Positions 15,672 through 22,991 of a stretch of DNA of 28,560 nt are shown here, in pieces. The stretch lies in the NCBI GenBank assembly GCA_030598625.1, contig JAUVPO010000002.1, positions 1-28,560 on the forward strand. Direction: 5' to 3'. The notes beneath the pieces were generated by a model, which saw only the letters and a program-made list of their open reading frames with translations, did not search any database and had not been told where the DNA came from. This DNA comes from Deferribacteres bacterium (GTDB lineage: Bacteria > Nitrospirota > Thermodesulfovibrionia > UBA6902). Each line of letters opens with the position of its first letter. The stretch's first letter is position 1. A program made the position numbers and the translations under genes.

Positions 15672-16723
15672 TTTTTTTCCTCTCTTAAATAGACCGTTCT
15701 ATGAGGGAATGGTATCTTAATATCGGCTTCCATGAATTTATTGTAAACTTTTTTATTGATTTCGTGAATTGTCCGGCCTCTTATTGCCGGTTCCTTTGTC
15801 CAGCATAGCAATTCAAGATTCAATGATGATTCTCCAAATGTCCTGAATCTCACACGGGGTTCCGGCGAGTTTTGCACATTTTCATTACTATGAGCGAGTT
15901 GCAACAATATGTTTTCAACCTTATCAATATCGCTTCCATACGCAACTGAAACAGGGATTCTGATCCGAAAGTTTGGAACGGGGGCGCTTTCGTTGATTAT
16001 TTTTGTGTTCGCAATAATTGAATTCGGGACGATTATCAGTATGTCATCCCTTGTTTTTATCCTTGTGCTTCTGACCCCGATCTTTACGACTTCGCCTCTT
16101 TCACCCATGTCAAGCACAATGTAATCTCCTATTTTATACGGTTTGTCAATAAATATACTAATTCCGCCAAAAAAATTTGAAAGAGTGTCTTTTGCAGCAA
16201 GCGCTATCGCGACACCTACAATACCCGCGGAAGCCAGAAGAGGTGTAATATTAATTTTCCATATTGAGAGAATAATCATGAAGCCGCCAACAATGACTAT
16301 GACCTTCCAGATATTCTCGACTAAAGGTGTTATCTCCCTGCTCAACCCCGTTATATCTGAAAATCTGTGGAGATTTTTATCTATTAACAAATTGCTGATT
16401 CTTATAATGCATATCAGCCAGATTGCGGATACAAGAGAGAGGAGAATTCCATTTGAATAGAAAATGGTTTTTTCCGATATGTTTAAAATTCTAATAGAAT
16501 GAATGCTCCCAATTATGATTACAGTGAAAAATACGGGGCGGTGAATCAGATCAATGATTTTGTCGTCCAGTTCCGAAGTTGTATATTTTGCCAGGCGTCT
16601 GAGAATTTTGTCCATAAAGATGGCTGCAAACTTTGCCAGCAAAATATATAGAGTGAATATTATTACGGCAGTTATGATTGGAGCGTTGGAATAATTCAGA
16701 TAATTTGTTATGAATTGATTCAT
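15659..16723 (-). CDS. Small-conductance mechanosensitive channel, MscS family
   Basis: 354 residues. There are about four or five membrane segments before the conserved pore helix: ITPLLASAGIVGVAIALAAKDTLSNFFGG (159-187, given in two parts: alanine/glycine-rich 159-178, then amphipathic 179-187). Next come the FIDKPYKIGD strand (191-200), GEVVKIGVRSTRI and VPNS of the beta domain, and an alpha/beta C-terminus ending VYLREEKNWKT. MscS channels open on membrane tension in hypo-osmotic shock and release solutes. As the first gene of the overlapping set mscS-DUF5752-treT-otsAB-clc, it pairs the solute-release valve with solute synthesis. No clear Shine-Dalgarno precedes ATG 16723; TATATA about 20 nt upstream could be a -10 box. 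One more membrane helix than E. coli MscS is likely. Confidence 0.93.
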   Translation of the reverse strand: MNQFITNYLNYSNAPIITAVIIFTLYILLAKFAAIFMDKILRRLAKYTTSELDDKIIDLIHRPVFFTVIIIGSIHSIRILNISEKTIFYSNGILLSLVSAIWLICIIRISNLLIDKNLHRFSDITGLSREITPLVENIWKVIVIVGGFMIILSIWKINITPLLASAGIVGVAIALAAKDTLSNFFGGISIFIDKPYKIGDYIVLDMGERGEVVKIGVRSTRIKTRDDILIIVPNSIIANTKIINESAPVPNFRIRIPVSVAYGSDIDKVENILLQLAHSNENVQNSPEPRVRFRTFGESSLNLELLCWTKEPAIRGRTIHEINKKVYNKFMEADIKIPFPHRTVYLREEKNWKT

Positions 16724-16751
16724 TATTCGAGTCGCGGGTTATATATAAAGG

Positions 16752-16779
16752 GCCGGGTGTTTAATTCCAAACCCACGGC
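16752..16779 (-). other. Hairpin between the M23 gene and mscS
   Basis: On the minus strand an 11-position stem with two mismatches (GCCGTGGGTTT / AAACACCCGGC) closes a 6-nt loop in the 85-nt gap between the peptidase and mscS. No T-run follows, so it is not a standard terminator. It could protect an RNA end or weaken readthrough into mscS. Confidence 0.3.
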
Positions 16780-16808
16780 TTATAACCGATAAAAATTCCG
16801 TGTCCTGT

Positions 16809-18074
16809 TTAACTTGTGCTTTTCTTTGTATCTTTCAGCGCGATGGTCGGTCTTGTCAATGATGCAAGCATTGAATTAAAACTGTTTACAATTTTCCTGA
16901 ATTTAGCCACTAAATTATCCGGGACGGATTTCCCCCGCGGCAGCCGTATTTTTAGAGGATTGACAAAATTACCGTTGTGCTTGATTCTGTAATCAAGATG
17001 AGGTCCGGTGGCAAGCCCTGTTGATCCGACATATCCGATTATATCGCCCTGGGATACTTTTGTGCCTTTTCTTATTTTACCGGGAATCCTCGATAAGTGG
17101 CCGTAATAAGTTATAAAACCTCTGTGATGTCTTATCTTGACCATTTTGCCGTTTTTCCCTTTATAGCCTGCAAATAAAACTGTTCCACTTCCTGCTGCTG
17201 AAACAGGGGTGCCGGGTGACGCTGCATAGTCTACGCCTAAATGCGGCTTATAAACCCTTAATTTAGGATGAAAGCGTTTTCTGCTGAAACGTGAACTTAT
17301 ATATTTGAACTTCAGAGGCGACCTTAAAAGGCTTTTTCTCAAAGATTTACCATTACTGTTATAGTAGTCAACATATCCGTTAAGTTCAAATCTGTAGGCT
17401 GGGTGGATTTTTCCATTATTAATGAATTCAGCGGCTAAGATATTTCCATAGCCCCTGAAGACCTCTCCTATCCATAACTCTTCAACAATTATTTTAACGA
17501 TATCTCCGTCTCTGATATCGCTTGAAAAATCAATGTCCCATGCATAAATATCCGAGAGGTCCTGCGCAAGTCTTCGATATTCCCTGTGGGTATTCGGCAT
17601 GGAAAGTACAAGGCTGTCTTTGATTGTTATGTATAATGATCCAATCCTTTTGATAAGTTGCAGACTTATTTTTTCAGCTTTAAATCCTTCCGGCTTTCTT
17701 ACAACATTCAAAAATGACATGTCGTCTATTCCGTAGCGCATGCTCTGGACAGTGTTTTTTTCTTTATCTATCTCGAAAGAATAAATATCCCCTATTGATA
17801 ATTTCGACAGGTTATAATATTTTTTTGAAGTGTGATATATCATCGACAGATCTATCTTGCTGAGGTTATACTTGTTGAAGATTGATTCCATAGTCTCATT
17901 TGAACGGACAATCCCCGCGGTTGTATATATCTTGTCGTCATGTTGTTCTTCCCCTGACCGGATAACGTTGTTTTCCATGTGAAATTCGTTTTCTGAATGA
18001 TTTTCCATGTTGAAAACGATCAGACAGAATAATGCGAAAGGTATTATGACTGTGCCGAACAGGATTTGTTTCAT
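16809..18074 (-). CDS. M23 family peptidoglycan metallopeptidase (LytM-like)
   Basis: 421 residues with an N-terminal signal anchor (about 4-22), an OapA/LysM-like middle region (TAGIVRSNETMESIFNKYNLS, about 51-71) and an M23 endopeptidase domain (about 255-380). Such proteins cut peptide cross-links in the cell wall. Zinc site residues visible are H278 and D282 (HLGVD) and the catalytic H326 (YYGHLS). The last motif is GPHLDYR, so H359 is kept but the third zinc ligand, normally the second His of HxH, is D361. This HLD variant is familiar in some M23 proteins and may still bind zinc. The tail after 380 is basic and serine/threonine-rich. The ATG overlaps the previous stop as ATGA, so it is coupled to the small coiled-coil gene. 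Confidence 0.9.
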   Translation of the reverse strand: MKQILFGTVIIPFALFCLIVFNMENHSENEFHMENNVIRSGEEQHDDKIYTTAGIVRSNETMESIFNKYNLSKIDLSMIYHTSKKYYNLSKLSIGDIYSFEIDKEKNTVQSMRYGIDDMSFLNVVRKPEGFKAEKISLQLIKRIGSLYITIKDSLVLSMPNTHREYRRLAQDLSDIYAWDIDFSSDIRDGDIVKIIVEELWIGEVFRGYGNILAAEFINNGKIHPAYRFELNGYVDYYNSNGKSLRKSLLRSPLKFKYISSRFSRKRFHPKLRVYKPHLGVDYAASPGTPVSAAGSGTVLFAGYKGKNGKMVKIRHHRGFITYYGHLSRIPGKIRKGTKVSQGDIIGYVGSTGLATGPHLDYRIKHNGNFVNPLKIRLPRGKSVPDNLVAKFRKIVNSFNSMLASLTRPTIALKDTKKSTS

Positions 18075-18451
18075 TTAACTTTCTTGGGTTGCCCTGTTGA
18101 TTTGCGTTTTGTTTTTCTGATGGTTTTCTTTACGGTCTTTTTAACGCTTTTCTTTTTCAGCCTTGTTATCTGGGTCTCAAGCTTGTTTATTTTGGAAATG
18201 ATCGAGTTTACTTTCCTGTTTCCCATAGGATTTTTGGTTTTCTTTGTCGTAAGGTCATAAACTTGCCCGCCTAATTTGGCAAATTCCTCCTGAACCTTCA
18301 TGTTCAGATTGAAAATCTTATATTTTTTCTTCCCTTCCTCCGTAAGCTTTTCCAAACGCTGCGATACAGCAGTGCTTCCTTCCTTCATGAATTCCAGACC
18401 TTCTTTTATATTCTTCTTCATGTCTTTCTGTATCTTGTCCCAGAAATTCAT
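18071..18451 (-). CDS. Coiled-coil protein with lysine-rich, histone H1-like tail
   Basis: 126 residues. The first about 95 are helical and charged, with heptad-like stretches (KIQKDMKKNIKEGLEFM; IISKINKLETQITRLKK). The last about 30 are dominated by Lys with Arg, Thr, Val and a final Pro (KKSVKKTVKKTIRKTKRKS, GQPKKVK). The LGGQVYDL segment resembles phasin-like or YtxH-like small stress proteins, but I cannot assign a family. The tail could bind DNA, RNA or anionic wall polymers; that is inference. A strong ribosome site (AAGGAGG) precedes ATG 18451. The stop overlaps the M23 peptidase start by 4 nt, so it may serve envelope maintenance rather than the nucleoid. It follows gpgS by 82 nt. Confidence 0.78.
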   Translation of the reverse strand: MNFWDKIQKDMKKNIKEGLEFMKEGSTAVSQRLEKLTEEGKKKYKIFNLNMKVQEEFAKLGGQVYDLTTKKTKNPMGNRKVNSIISKINKLETQITRLKKKSVKKTVKKTIRKTKRKSTGQPKKVK

Positions 18452-18533
18452 TTAAACCTCCTTGATACTTTGTTTATTATATGCATTACAAGGTTATTGC
18501 AAATGTGATTATGAACACCTTTTTTACAATTCA

Positions 18534-19742
18534 TTAATTATTGTCTCCGTCGACGGCCTCTTTCAGCATCTTCATAATCTGGGGCAATGCTGATGTGACC
18601 CTGTCCCAGCTTGAAATCAAAGGGACTCCAAGAGGGTCTCTCATTATTATTTCCGAGGCGATTTTTATCCCCCCTGTAAATGATTCTACAGCAAGGCTTT
18701 CTTCATGCCTGTCAAAAAAGAGGCCGTTAACGGCAGCGTCATCCTCATACTGTTTAAGCATGTCCTGTGCCGTTCTTACATAAGTTGAAATCAGGGATTT
18801 AAAGTAACCTTCTGAAAAAACAATTCCCTCAGATGCAAGAGTTCTAAAGACTGACTTGCTTATATCTATGCACATCTTCAGCAATCCTTTTGATGAATCG
18901 CCCGGAGAAAGAACTTGATGTTTATGTTCATAGTTTTCAGCGATGTCAATCTGACTTATCCTTCTTACGGTACAATTTCGATAAACTTCTGCCAGCACGC
19001 CTACTTCAAGTCCCCAATCGCCGGGTATCTTAATTACACGGGCAAGGTTAACATCCATAGCGAATTCTCCGGCAAGAGGATACCTGAAACTGTCAAGGAA
19101 TTCGAGAAGTGGAAGGGGCCCGTAAATTTTTTTCAATGAACGCAGGAGGGGAGTTACAAGCAGTCTTGTTACCCTGCCGTGCATTCTGTCTGTAACTCGG
19201 CTGTAATAACCTTTGCAAAATTCATATTCAAGATTAGGATTGGTAACCGGGTAACAGAGTCTTGCGAGCATTTCACGGTTATAAGTGAGGATATCACAAT
19301 CATGGAGCGAGATGACGCTGATATTTTTTTGCGCCATAATATAACCGTATGCGATCCAGGCTGATTGTCCCTTCCCTGTGTCTCCAAGCTGAAGGCCGGC
19401 TGATTTTATGGTTTTATGTACTTCATTGATTCTGTCCCCGTTATTCCATATAAGCTTTGTTGTCTGGGGCAAAACAGAAAAAAATTCTCTTGCCCGATTA
19501 AACTCCTCTTTTGTACAGGGCCCGAGCGTGACCACAACTTCTTTTAAGTATTTAACCTTTTTCAGCTCGGTAATTATGCGTTTCAGCGCCTGTCCTTCTA
19601 ATTCGGAATAAAGGGAGGGTAGTACAAGGGCTATTGGACGTTCCTGTGAATACCACGATAATTCAGCCTCAAGCTTTTCCAGTTTTGCGTTGCCGAGTTT
19701 ATGTAAGGTAGCTATAACACCTGATTGATGGAAGTCTGCCAT
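18534..19742 (-). CDS. gpgS: Glucosyl-3-phosphoglycerate synthase (GpgS-like)
   Basis: A GT-A glycosyltransferase (GT81/GT2-like) of about 400 residues. GpgS transfers glucose from NDP-glucose to 3-phosphoglycerate, the first step to the compatible solute glucosylglycerate. Counting from the chosen start, visible marks are MADFHQSGVIATLH at the N-terminus, ALVLPSLYSE (38-47), GDTGKGQ (120-126), the metal-binding HDCDIL (147-152), FRYPLAGEFA (219-228) and GDWGLEVGVL (241-250). I chose ATG 19742 because family members begin with MADFHQ and GGGGTG lies upstream; a longer frame opens at TTG 19796 without a ribosome site. No GpgP phosphatase is in the window. A glycerate kinase diverges from it. 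Mannosyl-3-phosphoglycerate synthase is the main alternative but fits the motifs less well. Confidence 0.87.
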   Translation of the reverse strand: MADFHQSGVIATLHKLGNAKLEKLEAELSWYSQERPIALVLPSLYSELEGQALKRIITELKKVKYLKEVVVTLGPCTKEEFNRAREFFSVLPQTTKLIWNNGDRINEVHKTIKSAGLQLGDTGKGQSAWIAYGYIMAQKNISVISLHDCDILTYNREMLARLCYPVTNPNLEYEFCKGYYSRVTDRMHGRVTRLLVTPLLRSLKKIYGPLPLLEFLDSFRYPLAGEFAMDVNLARVIKIPGDWGLEVGVLAEVYRNCTVRRISQIDIAENYEHKHQVLSPGDSSKGLLKMCIDISKSVFRTLASEGIVFSEGYFKSLISTYVRTAQDMLKQYEDDAAVNGLFFDRHEESLAVESFTGGIKIASEIIMRDPLGVPLISSWDRVTSALPQIMKMLKEAVDGDNN

Positions 19743-19777
19743 AATAATTTCTACACCCCGCACCATTTGTTCTATCA

Positions 19778-19806
19778 TTGGGTAACGGGTCAACAATAAT
19801 TATATA
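19778..19806 (+). promoter_or_regulatory. Candidate promoter for the glycerate kinase gene
   Basis: TTGGGT (19778-19783) and TATATA (19801-19806) are spaced by 17 nt, 37 nt before the ATG at 19843. Both boxes are imperfect. The region is the divergent gap with gpgS if that gene starts at 19742. Confidence 0.3.
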
Positions 19807-19842
19807 AAAATAAGTAAGATAAGTATAAATGGTAAAAACTAA

Positions 19843-21093
19843 ATGGTCAAGAAAAACAGGAAGATGAGATCAGAGGAAATTATTCATAATATTTTTACGG
19901 CGGCGCTGAAAGCCGTTGATCCATATTTAATAGTCAAAATGCATGCAGATCGTGTTCGCTCTGATTTTATAAAAAAGAATTTTAACAAGCTATTGGTCAT
20001 AGGTTTTGGCAAGGCATCGTTTCAAATGGCAAGGGCGGTGGAAGAAATATTTGGCGCCGGTTTAATTAAAGAAGGGGTCGTTGTTACAAAATATGGACAC
20101 TGTAAAGATCAGCGATCAGTGGTCAGTGGTAAGCAGTCAGCTAAACTGAAAAAAATCAAAGTGTATGAAGCAGGGCATCCAATACCTGATGAAAATGGAA
20201 TTAAGGCAACAGAAGAAATAATCAGGCTTTTAAAAAATGCGGACGAAGACACCCTTGTATTGTGCCTTATATCAGGTGGCGGTTCTGCGTTAAATGTGTC
20301 TCCTTATGAAGGAATAAGCCTCAATGAAAAACAGTTGATTACAGACCTGCTTTTAAGAGCCGGGGCTGATATCACGGAATTAAACGCGGTGAGAAAACAT
20401 ATATCAAAAGTGAAAGGGGGCAGGATTGCCGAAATTGCCCGTCCGGCGGAAATTATCAGCCTTATGATTTCTGATGTAATAGGGGACAAACTCGATGTTA
20501 TTGCATCCGGTCCGACAGCGCCTGATACATCTACATTTCAGGATGCCCTGGATGTTATTAATAAATATAATCTATCTGAAAAAACTCCTGAAAGCGTCAT
20601 GGATGTCTTGAATAAGGGCAGGGATGGCTTGATTCCCGAAACACCAAAGAAAGACAACCGTGTGCTTGAAAAGGTTAAAAATATAATTGTAGGCAACAAC
20701 CGGAAGGCGCTTGATGCGGCAGAGAATAAGGCGCTGTCATTGGGTCTTGAGGCAGAAATGATTTCAACAGATATCAAGGGTGAAGCGGCAGAAGCCGGTA
20801 AATGGCTGGCTGAAAAAGCGATAGAAATAAAGAGGGCAAAGGCAGAGGGGCATAGTAACGCAAAGTGCATGATTTCCGGCGGCGAAACAACAGTCACAGT
20901 AAAAGGAAAAGGCAAGGGCGGGCGGAATACGGAACTTGCTTTGAGTTTTGCCCTGGAGATAGAAGGAATTGAAGATATTACTCTGCTTTCAGCAGGGACC
21001 GACGGCAATGATGGACCAACCGATGCAGCAGGTGCAGTTGTTGATGGCAGCACTATAATAAAGGCCAGAAATCTCGGGCTTGACCCTGTTTAA
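19843..21093 (+). CDS. Glycerate 2-kinase (MOFRL family), cut short by an in-frame TAA
   Basis: 416 residues of a class II glycerate kinase, which phosphorylates glycerate with ATP, usually to 2-phosphoglycerate. Marks are LLVIGFGKASFQMA (50-63), EAGHPIPDENG, LISGGGSALN, ISDVIGD-x-LDVIASGPTAPD, CMISGGETTVTVKGKGKGGRN and LLSAGTDGNDGPTDAAGA. Translation stops at TAA 21091-21093 just after GLDPV. The following codons, still in frame, encode the rest of the MOFRL domain up to TGA 21202-21204. An extra segment around residues 88-103 (KDQRSVVSGKQSAKLK) comes from an inserted palindromic repeat. The missing tail contains conserved residues, so the enzyme is probably inactive unless the stop is read through. 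It diverges from gpgS, whose pathway involves a phosphorylated glycerate. Confidence 0.88.
   Translation: MVKKNRKMRSEEIIHNIFTAALKAVDPYLIVKMHADRVRSDFIKKNFNKLLVIGFGKASFQMARAVEEIFGAGLIKEGVVVTKYGHCKDQRSVVSGKQSAKLKKIKVYEAGHPIPDENGIKATEEIIRLLKNADEDTLVLCLISGGGSALNVSPYEGISLNEKQLITDLLLRAGADITELNAVRKHISKVKGGRIAEIARPAEIISLMISDVIGDKLDVIASGPTAPDTSTFQDALDVINKYNLSEKTPESVMDVLNKGRDGLIPETPKKDNRVLEKVKNIIVGNNRKALDAAENKALSLGLEAEMISTDIKGEAAEAGKWLAEKAIEIKRAKAEGHSNAKCMISGGETTVTVKGKGKGGRNTELALSFALEIEGIEDITLLSAGTDGNDGPTDAAGAVVDGSTIIKARNLGLDPV
20107..20148. repeat. Short palindromic-type repeat inside the glycerate kinase coding sequence
   Basis: GATCAGCGATCAGTGGTCAG and the following GTGGTAAGCAGTCAGC form an iterated TCAG-rich tract unlike the flanking coding sequence. 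It keeps the reading frame and adds about a dozen residues between VVTKYGH and the KIKVYEAGHP strand. Related words appear at 1079-1145. Confidence 0.55.
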
Positions 21094-21204
21094 TACCTCA
21101 ATAACAACGATTCCTACAACTTCTTCAAACAAACCGGTTCTCTCTTGATTACAGGTCCAACCGGTACGAATGTCATGGACATTCAAATTGTGTTGGTTAA
21201 GTGA
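21094..21204 (+). pseudogene. Stranded C-terminal part of the glycerate kinase
   Basis: The frame of the kinase continues for 36 sense codons after the TAA: YLNNNDSYNFFKQTG, then SLLITGPTGTNVMDIQIVLVK, ending at TGA 21202-21204. TGPTGTNVMD is a conserved signature at the end of the family, so this is the missing tail and not chance coding. With it, the full-length protein would be 453 residues, the usual size. No separate start site is visible. One base change (for example GAA, AAA or CAA to TAA) would explain the break; an assembly or sequencing error is also possible. Confidence 0.85.
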
Positions 21205-21538
21205 AGCGATCTATAGAGAAGGCATAGTGTAGCTACTCTTTATAAGAAACAATCTGTTGTAGCTTGGACTTGAAGTTATTTATTAAGTGGTATCTCGCTT
21301 TTTTAAATCTGAATATCATACCCGGCCGGGTTGATCCAGATAATGCAGACATTGCTCCATGTTAAAGAAATCCATTCGAATGGCCGATATGTTGTGTATC
21401 AGAAATATATATAGGAATCAATGTGAAAAATCAGTAACGGCTGTTCATAAAAAACAGGACGAGATAGTATGTTGAGATTGAGAATTAATAATATTGACTT
21501 CAGTAAATTGAAAGAGAATTGCCGAAGGAGGTAGGTAC
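21205..21538. other. Intergenic stretch before the chemoreceptor gene
   Basis: A 334-nt gap with no gene I can support on either strand. It contains two perfect palindromes, CCCGGCCGGG (near 21321-21331) and CCATTCGAATGG (21372-21383), which could be operators or chance. A 37-codon frame starting near 21360 has no ribosome site. The stretch ends in a strong Shine-Dalgarno, GAAGGAGGT, serving the short leader frame at 21539. Confidence 0.4.
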
Positions 21539-21568
21539 ATGGTAAGAGAAAAGGGATCATTATTGTGA
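21539..21568 (+). CDS. Possible 9-codon leader peptide coupled to the chemoreceptor gene
   Basis: ATG 21539 follows a near-perfect ribosome site (GAAGGAGGTAGGTAC) and opens a frame of nine codons (MVREKGSLL). Its TGA at 21566-21568 overlaps the GTG start of the chemoreceptor as GTGA. The arrangement would let ribosomes that finish the leader restart on the weak GTG. It might instead be a chance ATG with the ribosome site serving the GTG from a distance, but AAGGGA also lies in front of the GTG. Confidence 0.3.
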   Translation: MVREKGSLL

Positions 21569-22884
21569 GAAAAAACAGGAAAGAGGGGGGAATATCATTA
21601 ACGTGGAAGATATTGTATATGCCTCTTGGCATCATATTGATTGCTTTTGTTGTGATGGGGATCATATTTGCAAACATGCCTGCCGGTTTTGAAGACGTTT
21701 CAACTGCGCATGCTTACTTCAAAACAATATTAATTGTGATAATTGCAACGTTATCGATAATCTTTCTTTGTCTGGCGTTTCTGCTTGGAAATGTTTGTAA
21801 AGGCATTATCCGCCGTTTGGCGCGTTTACAGAAGGCATTTAATAAGCAGGCTGAAGGTGATCTTACATATGAGGTACTTGTGACATCAAGGGATGAAATC
21901 TATCAACTGTCCAGAGTATACAATGAAACCAATATCCGGTTGAATGGGATGATCAACAATATCAGGACACATTCATTTACTCTTGCCAATGCGTCAACTG
22001 AAATGTCACAATCTTCTCTGGATATAACGAAAAATACTACAAACCAATCCGACATGACTGTTCAGGCTGCAACCGCAATGGAAGAGCTCGCGGCATCATT
22101 CTTAAGTGTAGCCCAGAATTCCGCAAGCGCGGCAGAATTCTCCAGAGATGCTGAAACGCAGGCAATCGAAGGCGGTAACGTTGTAACTGAAGCCGTAAAA
22201 AGTATGGATAAAATAGCACTGACTGTGAATGACTCCGCAAAAACCATAGGGGCATTGGGAGAAAGGTCCGAACAAATTGGAGATATCATAAGAGTAATAA
22301 ATGATATTGCAGGCCAGACGAATCTTCTTGCATTGAATGCGGCTATTGAAGCGGCGCGGGCCGGTGAACAGGGAAGAGGCTTTGCAGTGGTTGCGGATGA
22401 GGTGCGGAAACTGGCGGAGAAAACAACATTGGCAACACAGGAAATAGGAGAAATGATCAAAGGTATCCAGGAAGAGACATCAGCAGCAGTTAAATCCATG
22501 GAGTCGGGAACGAATGAAGTTGATGCAGGCGTTCAGCAGGCTAACCTGGCGGGCAACGCCTTTAACGAAATAGTGGAATCCATAAAACAGATTTCAGACA
22601 TGGTCCAGCAAATCGCTACAGCGGCGGAGGAGCAGTCAACCACAGGGACGCAAGTTTCTTCAAATCTTGAATCAGTTGCAGAGATTGCAAGAGAGACAGC
22701 TGGAGTAGTTCAAAACTCAACAGAGTCAACGCAGGACCTTGATCTAATGGCGCATGAGCTGCAACAACTGGTAGATGATTTTAAACTGCGGGACGGAAGA
22801 AATGAGGGGGCGAAGATCGTTGAATTGAAAGGCCCCGATGAAAAGAAAAGCAATGTGGTAACAGGATCAAGCCCCGCCTTTTAG
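21565..22884 (+). CDS. Methyl-accepting chemotaxis protein without a periplasmic sensor domain
   Basis: 439 residues. Two hydrophobic helices (about 14-36 and 49-74) are separated by only about a dozen residues, so there is no ligand-binding domain outside. A HAMP linker follows (about 75-125). A long methylation and signalling coiled coil has its hairpin tip at IAGQTNLLALNAAIEAARAG followed by EQGRGFAVVADEVRKLAE, the CheA/CheW contact region shared by all chemoreceptors. No C-terminal CheR-binding pentapeptide is present. It may sense membrane state or turgor, work through a partner, or modify a non-flagellar pathway. No other che genes lie in the window. The start is GTG 21565, overlapped by a short leader frame. 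A weak AT-rich hairpin (22887-22905) lies after the stop. Confidence 0.9.
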   Translation: MRKNRKEGGISLTWKILYMPLGIILIAFVVMGIIFANMPAGFEDVSTAHAYFKTILIVIIATLSIIFLCLAFLLGNVCKGIIRRLARLQKAFNKQAEGDLTYEVLVTSRDEIYQLSRVYNETNIRLNGMINNIRTHSFTLANASTEMSQSSLDITKNTTNQSDMTVQAATAMEELAASFLSVAQNSASAAEFSRDAETQAIEGGNVVTEAVKSMDKIALTVNDSAKTIGALGERSEQIGDIIRVINDIAGQTNLLALNAAIEAARAGEQGRGFAVVADEVRKLAEKTTLATQEIGEMIKGIQEETSAAVKSMESGTNEVDAGVQQANLAGNAFNEIVESIKQISDMVQQIATAAEEQSTTGTQVSSNLESVAEIARETAGVVQNSTESTQDLDLMAHELQQLVDDFKLRDGRNEGAKIVELKGPDEKKSNVVTGSSPAF

Positions 22885-22991
22885 TAAATAGAAATTTTAT
22901 CTATTGTCTTTTATATTAAATTAATTTCTGCTGCAAATCTGCTACCATTAAGTTACGTCAAGTTTTGAGAAACACAGATGAAGTGTGAGAT

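Noticed and set aside
20538..21053. 171-codon minus-strand frame opposite the glycerate kinase
   Set aside because: Serine/proline/alanine-rich shadow typical of antisense to a real gene; no ribosome site or domain.
21381..21396. Possible sigma-54 promoter (TGGC...TTGT) before the chemoreceptor
   Set aside because: The -12 element lacks the essential GC (reads GT) and the -24 side matches only TGGC.
22887..22905. Hairpin after the chemoreceptor as a terminator
   Set aside because: The 6-bp stem (AATAGA/TCTATT) is nearly all A-T and the following T-run is broken; too weak to call.
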